Source: Verrucomicrobiales bacterium (GTDB lineage: Bacteria > Verrucomicrobiota > Verrucomicrobiia > Verrucomicrobiales > DEV007). From it: 64,000 nt of DNA. This document shows, in pieces, positions 17,253-25,937 of this stretch. Position 1 is the first letter of the stretch; every line of letters starts with the position of its first letter. Under the pieces are notes generated by a model that worked only from the letters and a program-made list of their open reading frames with translations, was not told the DNA's origin and searched no databases. A program made the position numbers and the translations under genes. Location: positions 179,981 to 243,980 of the forward strand of contig JARGPI010000007.1 of assembly GCA_029213005.1 (NCBI GenBank), written 5' to 3'.

Positions 17253-18392
17253 TTATCCGATCACTTGACCGGAGTCCTTCCATTTATCGTGAAATTCTTT
17301 GTAAACGATCGGTGAAATTTCTGAAGGCTTGATTTCGCTCCGTCCGCCCCAGAATACATTGGTGTAGTCGACGGGGATTCCGCATGCTTCGAGATGTTTA
17401 TCGATCGCGGCTTTGTGCTCGAGGACGCGGGCTTTCTCGGTTCCGTGAACCACGCCCATGATATTGACGTTGCCGAATCGGTCGCCACCTTCGCGCCAGT
17501 AGGCGTGGGTCATGATGTCGTGACGTCCCACTTCACCGCCGGCGCGCTGCTGCATTCCTTCGGGCACTTTCCAGTGGAAAAGGGCGTTGAACCGGGTCAC
17601 GCGCTTGTTGCCGGTTTCGCTGGGTTTGACGTGCTCGAGGAAAGTGGAGAAACGGCCGATGACTTTCTTTTCGTCAAGTTGCTGGGCAATTTTGCAAAAG
17701 GTATCGAGATCGACTCCGGCTTCTTTGGCGCGGCCTTCCCAGGGGTTCTCGCAAATTTCATCCGGAGTGAGTTCGCCTTTCATTGCGAGGAGCACTTTCC
17801 ACTCTTCGTCAGAAAGCTCGACGGTGGTGGTGGTGTTCATCACGGCGGGTGAATCGGATTTGGCCCCGGGTTCCATCGATTTGCGGCGGACATGACCGAC
17901 ACCGAGCGCGAAAATTCCGTTGGCGGGCATGAGGACGTATTCGTGAGCGCCGGTGAGGCGTTTTAACACGTCGGCGTGATCTTCCAGTTTCTCTCCCTGC
18001 GGCACTTTCAGCGTGGTCCACAGTTTGAAGTCCGATCCTGAGATTTCGCGGTCGGTTGAGCGGGTCACGACATGACCGGAGAATGGATCTTCGCGGAACA
18101 TCCATTCGAAAATCTCGTCGAGTTTGTCGTTATCGACTTTCCAGGCGCAGAGCGCTCCATGAGCGAGTTTGGTGGCGAGAAGCGTTTGGCGAACGCGGCG
18201 AATCACGCCGGCTTCCAGCATGGCGCGGATTCTTTCCAGAACGACTGGCAGCTCGACGCCGGATTTCTCAGCGATGTGCTGAAAAGGGTGTCGCTGGAAC
18301 CCGTTAACGAGATCTTCGGAAATGCCGAGGATTTGGGTGTTGATCGGATCGTCGTGCTCGACGGGGATGTCAGTATCAATCGCGCTGCTCAT
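17253..18392 (-). CDS. two-domain AsnC/Lrp-like protein, siroheme-decarboxylase (AhbA/AhbB) type
   Basis: A 379-residue protein made of two related halves. Each half has a winged-helix-like segment (residues about 20-70 and 190-255) followed by an AsnC-type ligand domain with an IRR or IGRF turn (GVIRRVRQTLLATK; KVIGRFSTFLEHVK) and a WKV strand. The second half has a tryptophan and HG-containing core (NIMGVVHGTEKAR). This matches the AhbA/AhbB/NirDLGH family, which decarboxylates siroheme on the route to heme or heme d1, here as a single-chain fusion. No other heme-synthesis genes are adjacent, so a diverged regulator or heme-binding role is also possible. Start ATG at 18392. The duplication is clear; the enzymatic role is inferred. 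Confidence 0.6.
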   Translation of the reverse strand: MSSAIDTDIPVEHDDPINTQILGISEDLVNGFQRHPFQHIAEKSGVELPVVLERIRAMLEAGVIRRVRQTLLATKLAHGALCAWKVDNDKLDEIFEWMFREDPFSGHVVTRSTDREISGSDFKLWTTLKVPQGEKLEDHADVLKRLTGAHEYVLMPANGIFALGVGHVRRKSMEPGAKSDSPAVMNTTTTVELSDEEWKVLLAMKGELTPDEICENPWEGRAKEAGVDLDTFCKIAQQLDEKKVIGRFSTFLEHVKPSETGNKRVTRFNALFHWKVPEGMQQRAGGEVGRHDIMTHAYWREGGDRFGNVNIMGVVHGTEKARVLEHKAAIDKHLEACGIPVDYTNVFWGGRSEIKPSEISPIVYKEFHDKWKDSGQVIG

Positions 18393-18587
18393 GGTGCGCA
18401 GATTCTAGCCCACGACGGGAGCAGGGCAAGAGGCGGGAAGGATTTTTGTGAAGCGTTTGTTGTGAAATGCGTTCTGATTTTTGGCTTTTGTTATAGTTTC
18501 AATAATGTGGGTGGAGAATGGGGGCTATTCAGGGCAAAATCGGGAGCGGTTTCCGGTTTCGTTTTGATCTTCTTGAAATCCATATGA

Positions 18588-19343
18588 TTGGTTCAGGGCA
18601 TGAGAGGGATCGCTATTTTCATCGGCTTATTCTACCTTTCGGGATGTTCCAGTTCCGATGAGGTGGGGAGCGATGAATTGGTGATGTATTGCGCGGCAGG
18701 TATGAAAAATCCGGTGACACGGCTCGCGGAGGATTATCGATCGGAGTTTGATGTGAATGTCAGGCTGCATTTCGGAGGTTCCGGCACGCTTTTGAGCAGT
18801 TTGCAGATTGTGCCGGGCGATCTCTATCTCGCCGCCGACGCCAGTTACATTGATGAAGCTGAGGAGAAAGGACTGGTCACGAAGCGTTTCGCGATCGCTT
18901 CGATGAAAGCCGGTTTGGGAGTTCCGAAGGGAAACCCTTTAGAAATCCGGGCGCTGAACGACCTGAAAAAAGAAGAGATTAGAGTTGGGATCGGGAATCC
19001 GGACGCCGCTTCAATTGGACGTTTCACCCGGGAAGTTCTCACCCGACATGGTTTCGGAGAGGATTTTGCTCCCACGGTGACTTTTCCCACCGTCAATGAG
19101 CTGGCCAATGCGATAAAACTGAATGTTGTCGATGTGGTGATCATCTGGGATGCGGTGGCGTCTCAGTATCCGGAGATCGATTTTGTGGAGCTACCCGAGT
19201 TTGATGCCGAAAAAATGGTGACGATTGCGATAACAGCGGGCAGTCGAAATCCTGAAGGGGCAGAGCGTTTCTGTCAGTTTTTGACGGATCCGGAAGCGGG
19301 ACTGCCGGTGTTTCAACAAGAGGGCTTTACCGTGTCGGAATGA
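18588..19343 (+). CDS. modA: molybdate-type ABC transporter substrate-binding lipoprotein
   Basis: About 250 residues with a short lipoprotein signal (lipobox LSGC, Cys20 counted from TTG). The mature protein begins the ModA-like fold: LVMYCAAGMKNPV, then FGGSGTLLSSLQ (oxyanion-contacting serines), DLYLAADASYID, and late NVVDVVIIWDAV. It binds molybdate or tungstate outside the membrane and delivers it to the ModB permease. Its stop overlaps the modB start by 4 bp (ATGA). The start may be TTG at 18588 or ATG at 18600; neither has a strong Shine-Dalgarno sequence. Anion preference cannot be read from the sequence. Confidence 0.85.
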   Translation: MVQGMRGIAIFIGLFYLSGCSSSDEVGSDELVMYCAAGMKNPVTRLAEDYRSEFDVNVRLHFGGSGTLLSSLQIVPGDLYLAADASYIDEAEEKGLVTKRFAIASMKAGLGVPKGNPLEIRALNDLKKEEIRVGIGNPDAASIGRFTREVLTRHGFGEDFAPTVTFPTVNELANAIKLNVVDVVIIWDAVASQYPEIDFVELPEFDAEKMVTIAITAGSRNPEGAERFCQFLTDPEAGLPVFQQEGFTVSE

Positions 19344-20173
19344 GCCGGGTTCGATCGGACAGGCTGTTTTTCTCGGCGATTCTGGGTATTTCAGGGCTTT
19401 ACCTGGTTCTGATTATCGGGATTCTCTGGGCCGATATCTGGTATGCGGTATCGAATCTCTCATTTAGTGAGTTGATCGGGATACTGACGAATGACACCAT
19501 TGAAGCATCCGTAAGACTGACTTTGTTTACCTGCACCGTATCAGCTCTTTTAGCGGTGATTGTCTCGCTCCCGGCCGGCTATCTTTTGTCGAGATATCAG
19601 TTCCGGGGTAAAGCTTTGCTGGAGGCGATTCTTGATATACCGATCGTATTGCCGCCGCTGGTGGTGGGGCTCAGTCTGCTTATCTTATTCAACCGGCTGC
19701 CGGATTGGGGAGGGCCGACATTTGAGGAAATGTTAGGGCATAAAATGACCTATCAGGTGCCCGCCGTCATTTTGGCGCAATTTACGGTGGCAGGTGCCTT
19801 CGCGATCCGGACGATGCGCAATACCTTCGATCAGATCAGTCCGCGAACGGAACACATCGCTTTAACTCTGGGATGCACCCGGGGGCGGGCTTTTTTCACG
19901 GTCGTGATTCCCGAGGCGTGGCGGGGAATTTCCACTGCCGCCACTCTCGCGTGGACCCGGTCGATGGGGGAATTCGGTCCCATTCTGGTATTTGCCGGAG
20001 CGATCCGCGGGAAAACGGAAGTGCTCTCCACGACGGTGTTTCTGGAGATCAGTGTCGGAAATCTGGAAGGAGCGGTAGTGGTTTCTTTGCTGATGATTTC
20101 AATCGCAATCGTTGTGTTAGTCGCGGTTCGCTTCTGGGACAAAGGGAATGTCACCAAATATTACAATGATTAA
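19340..20173 (+). CDS. modB: molybdate-type ABC transporter permease
   Basis: A 277-residue inner-membrane protein with about six hydrophobic helices and the EAA cytoplasmic loop that docks the ATPase (EAWRGISTAATLAWTRSMGE, about residues 190-210). It forms the channel for molybdate/tungstate in the ModABC complex. It overlaps modA by 4 bp at its start and modC at its end, so translation is probably coupled. Length and motif placement are normal for ModB or a WtpB/TupB-type permease. Confidence 0.88.
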   Translation: MSRVRSDRLFFSAILGISGLYLVLIIGILWADIWYAVSNLSFSELIGILTNDTIEASVRLTLFTCTVSALLAVIVSLPAGYLLSRYQFRGKALLEAILDIPIVLPPLVVGLSLLILFNRLPDWGGPTFEEMLGHKMTYQVPAVILAQFTVAGAFAIRTMRNTFDQISPRTEHIALTLGCTRGRAFFTVVIPEAWRGISTAATLAWTRSMGEFGPILVFAGAIRGKTEVLSTTVFLEISVGNLEGAVVVSLLMISIAIVVLVAVRFWDKGNVTKYYND

Positions 20174-20801
20174 GGTCGAGCAACTTAGCGTCAGTTCCGG
20201 GACCTTCCGGCTCAGTGATATTTCCTTCGAAATTCCGTCCGGGCAGTACGGAGTATTGATGGGCCGCACCGGTGGCGGAAAGACCACCATTCTCGAAGCA
20301 ATCTGTGGGCTCAAAGAAGTGGTGAGCGGAAAAATTATCCTGGGAGATCGCGACGTGACCCACGACCGGGCCGGGTCGCGAGGGATCGGATTTGTTCCTC
20401 AGGAGTCGACCTTGTTTTCCACGATGACGATCCGGAGGCATCTGGCTTTTGGTCCAAAAGTGCAGAAATGGGAGCGGGCGGCTATTGATGCGCGGGTCGA
20501 GGAGCTAGCTGAGCAATTGGGAATCGCGCATCTGCTGGACCGGAAGCCAATCGGACTCAGCGGTGGAGAAAGGCAGCGGGTTTCTCTGGGGAGAGCTCTC
20601 GCGGTGCGTCCGGGAGTTCTCTGTCTTGATGAACCTCTCAGTGCCCTCGACGAGGACACTCATTCCGGGATGGTTGAATTGATTCGAGGTGTGGTGAAAG
20701 ACAATAGTATCACCGCGTTGCATGTCACTCACAGCCGGAGAGAGGCGGATCGACTCGCCGACTGTATTTTCAACCTGGTCGACGGAACAATTGAAACTTA
20801 G
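20148..20801 (+). CDS. modC: molybdate-type ABC transporter ATPase, short form
   Basis: A 217-residue ABC ATPase: Walker A GRTGGGKTT (about residues 39-47), a Q-loop in FVPQEST, signature LSGGERQR, Walker B VLCLDEPLSALD and switch histidine in HVTHSRREA. It powers uptake through the permease encoded just upstream. Unlike classic ModC (about 350 residues) it ends after the nucleotide-binding domain and lacks the C-terminal TOBE (molybdate-sensing) domains. The start at 20148 overlaps modB by 26 bp; an internal ATG at 20166, overlapping the modB stop, is equally plausible. A hairpin follows the stop. Confidence 0.85.
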   Translation: MSPNITMIKVEQLSVSSGTFRLSDISFEIPSGQYGVLMGRTGGGKTTILEAICGLKEVVSGKIILGDRDVTHDRAGSRGIGFVPQESTLFSTMTIRRHLAFGPKVQKWERAAIDARVEELAEQLGIAHLLDRKPIGLSGGERQRVSLGRALAVRPGVLCLDEPLSALDEDTHSGMVELIRGVVKDNSITALHVTHSRREADRLADCIFNLVDGTIET

Positions 20802-20807
20802 TTTGGG

Positions 20808-20831
20808 CGGGGAATCTTTTCGGATTCCCCG
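20808..20831. terminator. bidirectional hairpin between modC and the converging five-module gene
   Basis: GGGGAATC (20809-20816) pairs perfectly with GATTCCCC (20823-20830) around a 6-base loop; one more C-G pair extends the stem. It lies 7 bp after the modC stop and 10 bp before the stop of the converging minus-strand gene, so it can serve both. There is no long T tract on either side. Confidence 0.6.
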
Positions 20832-20840
20832 GGCGCAAAA

Positions 20841-23800
20841 TTATTTGATGCGGCGGACCTTCATATTGCGGAAGGAAACGACATCGTTGTGATCCTGAAG
20901 GGCAATGTGTCCTTTGGTTGGTTTCCCGAAGTTGGGGAACTTGATAAATTTGCTGGCGGCAACGCGCTTGTTCCAGTCCTCGGAGCCTTTGACGTACTCA
21001 AAGTACTTCTCGCCGTTCATCCAGTGGACGTTTTTCTCAGGCGTAACCAGAATTCGCAACTCATTCCATTCGCCGTGAGGCTTCGAAGCGTCTTTCTCGG
21101 TGGTATAGAGTTGGTAGAGCCAACCTGCTTTTTGCGGGTCGTGTCCGTTAGCGTGATCCTGAATCTGGATCTCAGCGCCGGTTTTCCAGGGGCGATCTTC
21201 CTCTTCGGTGACGTGGAACATCAAACCGCTGTTACCACCCTTGGAGATTTTATATTCCACAACGAATTCGAAGGCCTCGAACTGTTCTTTGGTGATGATA
21301 TCGCCACCACCTTTTTCAGTCAGGGTGAGGACGCCATCTTTCGCCTGCCACTGTTCTCTGATTCCTTCGCCTTTGAAGTTTCTCCACTTGTCCGGTCCCA
21401 GTTCCTCCCAGGTGCCTTCAGTTTCAGCTGAAGCGGAAGGTTTTGCGGCATCTTCATGCGGGTGCTCTTTGAGGAGTTCTTCGGGGCTATACATACCTAC
21501 TTTCTCCTTAATCTGAGCGCGGACCTTTTTAACCTGATCCGGTGTGACAGCTGAAGCTTTGTTGCCAAATGAGTTTCTGACGTAAGTCAAAACCCCCGCG
21601 ACATCTTTGTCGTTGAGCAGTGACCCGAAGGCGGTCATCGGAACGTAGCCGGGGTAGGAGCGGCCTTTCACTTCGATCGGCCCCATCAAACCATTCAGAG
21701 TAAGTTTGATGAGTCTTTCAGAACTGCCTACCGCCCACTTGGTTCCGGAAATTGGAGGGAAACCGGCGTCTGGTAAACCGCCGCCGTTTGACTGGTGACA
21801 GGTTCCGCAGTGCCCTTCCCGGGCATAGATTTCAGCGCCATGCTTGAAGAGATTCCCTTCCTCTTTGGTGAGGTGTCCGGGAGCACTGATTCTGAGTTTT
21901 TCTTCGCCTTTCACCGCAGCACCGGAGAATACACCTTCAGCGAATTCGAGGCTCTGCTTGATGTAGTCATCAACTCCTTTCGACTTGGCAATCTCCAGAA
22001 TACCGGGGCCAACCTCGGGGTTCAAATGAGACGCCGCAGTAATCGCTTCGAGACGGACCCGGCCATGATCGTCATGGGCTGCCGTTGCGAGAATCTCGGA
22101 AAGATTGTCGAGTTTGTGGTCGTTGAATCGTGCCACCCGGACCGCTGCGGCCCGAACTTTGTGGTCTTTAGAACTCAAAAGTTGGTTGAGAAGCTTTTTG
22201 TCGACCTCGTCCGCTCCCCAGGTCACCCAGAGGGCTTCCAGTTTGAGGCGATCGTCATCCTGCTTTGCAGCCCAGGCTGCGGCGGCTTTGCTGACTTCCT
22301 TTCCGTCTCGTTCGCGCAATTCACGGCGGGTGCGGTAACGACTCCGGTATTCGTGAAGTTTGAGGTTTTCCAAAAGTACATCGATGGGTTCGCCGTCAAT
22401 TTTTGCAGGCTCTACCAGAGGACGTCCCGGATAGGTGAGTCGGTAAATCCGACCGTGGTCGTGGTCACGGTTCGGGTCGCGGGCGCTATGCTGCATGTGT
22501 CCGATGAGCGCATTGTGCCAATCAACGATATAGAGCGAACCGTCCGGAGCAAATTCCAGGTCGGTGGGACGGAAGTTGAGATCTTTTGAAACAAACAGAT
22601 CCTGGCGATACTCAGTAGTGAAACCGGTACCATCTTCGATGAGCTTGTGCTGTTTGGCACCGAGGTAGCCAATGTTGTTATTGATCAGTACGTCGCCCTG
22701 AACTTCATCGGGGAAGTGTCTACTTGAAACAAATTCGATTCCCGAAGTCGGGCGCACTTTGTTACTCGTGATAATGTCAGGAGCTTTCATGTTCGCACCG
22801 TAACGGGCGTAAACGGTTCCGGGCAGCATCCATGACATGCTGGTTCCTGAGGTATGAAGGAAAAAGTCCTGACCGTAATCATCGTAGGCTACTCCCCATG
22901 GGTTTGGAATCGCATATTGAGCGTAGCGGAGAATGTGCTTTTTCTGAGGGCTGTAGCGAAAGAAACCACCGTTAGTTCCGCGCTCCGGTCCGTAGGCACT
23001 TTCCACATTTGAGTGGAGGAAAACTCCTTCACCCATGACGAAGGCGCCACTCGGATCCGCGCAAAATGCGGAAATGGCGTGGTGGGTGTCGTGATCGTCG
23101 AATCCGCTGAGTAACACTTCTTTGGTGTCGTAGTGATCGTCACCGTCGAGGTCTTTCAGGAGGATGAGGCTACCGCTCTGAGAGACGTATACGCCGTCAT
23201 GAGAGATTTCGAATCCGATCGGGATATGCAGGTCGTCAGCAAAAACGATCTGATTATCGGCGTAACCGTTGTTGTCGGTATCTTCGAGAATGATCAGTTT
23301 ATCTTTTGGAAGTGGATCCCCGATTTTGTGGTGAGGATAGCTTTCCATGGTCGCAACCCAGAGGCGGCCTTTGTTATCGAACGCCATTTGGACCGGGTTC
23401 TTCAGTGCGGGGAAGGTTTCCTCCGAAGCAAACAACTCGATTTTGTATCCTTCCGGAACATCAATTCTGGTTTCGACGACCCGTCCGGGACGATACTCAA
23501 TCGTTCCGTTTTTAACGCTCGGTTTGTAGTTGGTTTCCACCGGTGGCAGTTTGGAGGTCTTGGCGTCTTCGGCAGCGAGATCAAACGATTTGCCTTTGAG
23601 GTTGGCCCAGATTGCCCGATCGCGAATATCTGTCATCTCGCGGGTTTTCTTGAGCTCGAAAGGATAGTTGCCGGGGCCGTAGGGGTTGTAGCGACGACCG
23701 TAGACGTGAACGCCATTTGGAATTTTGTAATCGCTGAGCCAGACGCGGTTTTTCTCCATAACCGCAGAATGGATTTTCTCGCGGTCGACTTTTGCGGGAG

Positions 23801-25706
23801 CTGCTTTTCCAAAGAGGCCGTCGGCGAGAGCCGGAGCGAGTTTCCGGTAGCCTTTGTCATTGAGGAGCGCACCGTCGGTGGTCAATTCCTCTTTGGCGTT
23901 GGCGAACCATTCTTTAGAAAGGCTGAAAGAGTCGAAGTAGAGAGCACCGTTAACCCGTGCCACTTCTTTCATGGCATCGGAATAGAGCTTCAGGTTTTCG
24001 TTTTCTTTGGTTCCATCGGGAACGCTGTATTTGTCCGAAAGATCCTGATAAGCGGTAGGCGAAACGAGAGCGAGCTGTGGAGGTTTTTCTCCGTTATACT
24101 TTTTAGAAAGGGTGTGCTGCACGAAGGCTTCGAGCTCCTTCTTGAAGCGGCTGAGATCTTCAACCCCACCGAAGGAGGAGTTAAATCCAAAGAAGGCGAT
24201 TATGGTATCTGCGCCGAGGCGGGTTAACCACTGGTCGGGAGTTTCGAAGTGACCGACCGGCTGAGAGTTGGCCTGAAGATGTTTCGGCAGTAATTCTTTG
24301 GCTCCGGGGAAGGCGTATTGCTCATCCTGTCCACGACCGGGATGAGGCCGGAATCCCGGGGTGTTACCCTCGTCCGCCATGTTGCGGAACGTAATGTCTT
24401 TGTCCGGAAAGCGAAGAAAGGTCTCGGTTTCAAAATGACCGAAGTGAGCCATTCTTGAGCCCATTCCCGCACCGATCATCACGATGCGGTCTCCCTGATT
24501 CACTTTAAGTTTCTCCGGAGCGGAACCGGCTTTGAAGGGGACGCTCTCGGGATTCATTGGCTCGAGAACGCCATCAGCCAGTTTTTTCTGTCCGCTTTGC
24601 TTCTTTTTCTGGTTAGCGGCGGCTTTCGGCTTCTTCGGAGCTTCTTTTTTCTTCGGCTCGGCTTTCTTATCGTTTGCGAGAGGAGCGGCTTCGAAGGCGG
24701 GTGCCCCCGGGATAAAATCTGCTGGCTTCAGGCCGGTTTTGTAAGCTTTGAAACTGTAGAAAGAAGGGTTGAATCCCTTGATGGAAACATCGGCCTTTTT
24801 AGGAACTTCAAGTCCGAGGCCCCAGAAAACGCCGTTAACTACGAGGCGTCGGAGATCTTCGTCCACCAGGTCGGATGCCGCTCCCATTGTGGATGTGAGG
24901 ACCCGGTTGTTTTTGTCACCGGCGTTGTCGAATTCACGAACCCATGCAACCGGTTGCATTGGCTTGTTCTTGCTTTCGACGCCCTTGGAAGCAGGGTCAA
25001 AAGACTCAGTGACTTCACCGCGAAGAAGGATCGTGGAAGGCTTAAGCGGCTTCGCTTCGTAAACGTCGGAAGTGCAGAAAATCTCGCCCACTCCGTTGAG
25101 AACCGGATGGTTCTTGTTTTCCTCTTCAACGTGAGTGCGGGTTGCCTCTTTTTTGTGTTTCCCCCAGTGACTGACCCAGGTTTCCCCGAGAACCTGTTCG
25201 CCGAAACCGTTCTCCCAGCCTTTAACTTTACTTCTCCAGGAATACTTGGTCCATTTGCTGGAGTCCGGGAAATTGAACGCGTGAGTGGAAGTCCGGAGTG
25301 CAATGATTGGAACGCCACGATTGAGAGCTTTTTCGAAACGCTCCATTGAAGCATCGTCCCAATGACGGAAGCGGAGACTCATGATGATTGCCTCAGCCTT
25401 GTCCAGTGCCTGCGAATGGCTGAGATTGCCACCTGCGTCGGGATTGACGGTGCCATCTTTATCCAATGAGAAAAGAACCGTGGTGTTGAATCCATGACGA
25501 GCCAGAAGCTGTGCCATCATCGGCATGGATTCTTCGGATCGATACTCTTCGTCACCGGCGAGGAGCACTATATTTTTGCCTTTACCCGGTCCGTTTGGCT
25601 CAGCTTTAAAGGTGAGATAGTCCTGAGATTGATCGCCTGAGACCAGACTGACAATCGACAGAAATGCTATCGCCAGAAGGAGTGTTTTGTCCAAAGTTCG
25701 TTTCAT
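20841..25706 (-). CDS. five-module secreted protein: ThuA-like / SGNH / PVC beta-propeller / cytochrome c / DUF1080
   Basis: A 1621-residue exported protein (signal peptide residues 1-24). Modules in order: ThuA-like domain, about 45-310 (IVLLAGDEEYRSEESMP); a Lys/Ala/Pro-rich linker, about 345-390; SGNH-hydrolase-like domain, about 400-660 (GDRIVMIGAGM, with DGALLNDKGYRKLAP near its end); PVC-type membrane-bound dehydrogenase beta-propeller, about 750-1095 (PVQMAFDNKGRLWVATMES); HEAT-like helices, about 1135-1250; c-type cytochrome with CGTCH near 1300; and a DUF1080/laminin-G-like domain, about 1430-1621. Such modules are found in Planctomycetes and Verrucomicrobia and are associated with sugar and polysaccharide oxidation outside the cytoplasm. 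The usual SGNH GDS motif is replaced by GAG, so that module may not be an active esterase. The substrate is unknown. Confidence 0.85.
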   Translation of the reverse strand: MKRTLDKTLLLAIAFLSIVSLVSGDQSQDYLTFKAEPNGPGKGKNIVLLAGDEEYRSEESMPMMAQLLARHGFNTTVLFSLDKDGTVNPDAGGNLSHSQALDKAEAIIMSLRFRHWDDASMERFEKALNRGVPIIALRTSTHAFNFPDSSKWTKYSWRSKVKGWENGFGEQVLGETWVSHWGKHKKEATRTHVEEENKNHPVLNGVGEIFCTSDVYEAKPLKPSTILLRGEVTESFDPASKGVESKNKPMQPVAWVREFDNAGDKNNRVLTSTMGAASDLVDEDLRRLVVNGVFWGLGLEVPKKADVSIKGFNPSFYSFKAYKTGLKPADFIPGAPAFEAAPLANDKKAEPKKKEAPKKPKAAANQKKKQSGQKKLADGVLEPMNPESVPFKAGSAPEKLKVNQGDRIVMIGAGMGSRMAHFGHFETETFLRFPDKDITFRNMADEGNTPGFRPHPGRGQDEQYAFPGAKELLPKHLQANSQPVGHFETPDQWLTRLGADTIIAFFGFNSSFGGVEDLSRFKKELEAFVQHTLSKKYNGEKPPQLALVSPTAYQDLSDKYSVPDGTKENENLKLYSDAMKEVARVNGALYFDSFSLSKEWFANAKEELTTDGALLNDKGYRKLAPALADGLFGKAAPAKVDREKIHSAVMEKNRVWLSDYKIPNGVHVYGRRYNPYGPGNYPFELKKTREMTDIRDRAIWANLKGKSFDLAAEDAKTSKLPPVETNYKPSVKNGTIEYRPGRVVETRIDVPEGYKIELFASEETFPALKNPVQMAFDNKGRLWVATMESYPHHKIGDPLPKDKLIILEDTDNNGYADNQIVFADDLHIPIGFEISHDGVYVSQSGSLILLKDLDGDDHYDTKEVLLSGFDDHDTHHAISAFCADPSGAFVMGEGVFLHSNVESAYGPERGTNGGFFRYSPQKKHILRYAQYAIPNPWGVAYDDYGQDFFLHTSGTSMSWMLPGTVYARYGANMKAPDIITSNKVRPTSGIEFVSSRHFPDEVQGDVLINNNIGYLGAKQHKLIEDGTGFTTEYRQDLFVSKDLNFRPTDLEFAPDGSLYIVDWHNALIGHMQHSARDPNRDHDHGRIYRLTYPGRPLVEPAKIDGEPIDVLLENLKLHEYRSRYRTRRELRERDGKEVSKAAAAWAAKQDDDRLKLEALWVTWGADEVDKKLLNQLLSSKDHKVRAAAVRVARFNDHKLDNLSEILATAAHDDHGRVRLEAITAASHLNPEVGPGILEIAKSKGVDDYIKQSLEFAEGVFSGAAVKGEEKLRISAPGHLTKEEGNLFKHGAEIYAREGHCGTCHQSNGGGLPDAGFPPISGTKWAVGSSERLIKLTLNGLMGPIEVKGRSYPGYVPMTAFGSLLNDKDVAGVLTYVRNSFGNKASAVTPDQVKKVRAQIKEKVGMYSPEELLKEHPHEDAAKPSASAETEGTWEELGPDKWRNFKGEGIREQWQAKDGVLTLTEKGGGDIITKEQFEAFEFVVEYKISKGGNSGLMFHVTEEEDRPWKTGAEIQIQDHANGHDPQKAGWLYQLYTTEKDASKPHGEWNELRILVTPEKNVHWMNGEKYFEYVKGSEDWNKRVAASKFIKFPNFGKPTKGHIALQDHNDVVSFRNMKVRRIK

Positions 25707-25937
25707 TTCTAATTACGTAAATCCCGAAGGGCCCCGACTGTAGTGCAGGAACCAAAATCGTCAAAACTCTGATAAATACCTTTTTACGGAAATTTTTTCC
25801 GTGAGGAATCAGGGGGATTTTATATCAGGGGCGATCCGGAAATGGAAAATTGCCGGAGGATAACATTTTTTTGGTACGTTGATGGGCTAGTCACTTTGGT
25901 AGGATTTGTGCGGTTATCGGGTATTTTCCGCGAAAAC

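Noticed and set aside
18072..18587. 171-codon plus-strand frame before modA
   Set aside because: Most of it is antisense to the AsnC/AhbA-like gene; the remaining part has no features.
23133..24227. 364-codon plus-strand frame opposite the five-module gene
   Set aside because: The minus strand carries clear PVC-propeller and SGNH domains in the same interval; the antisense frame has no recognisable domain.
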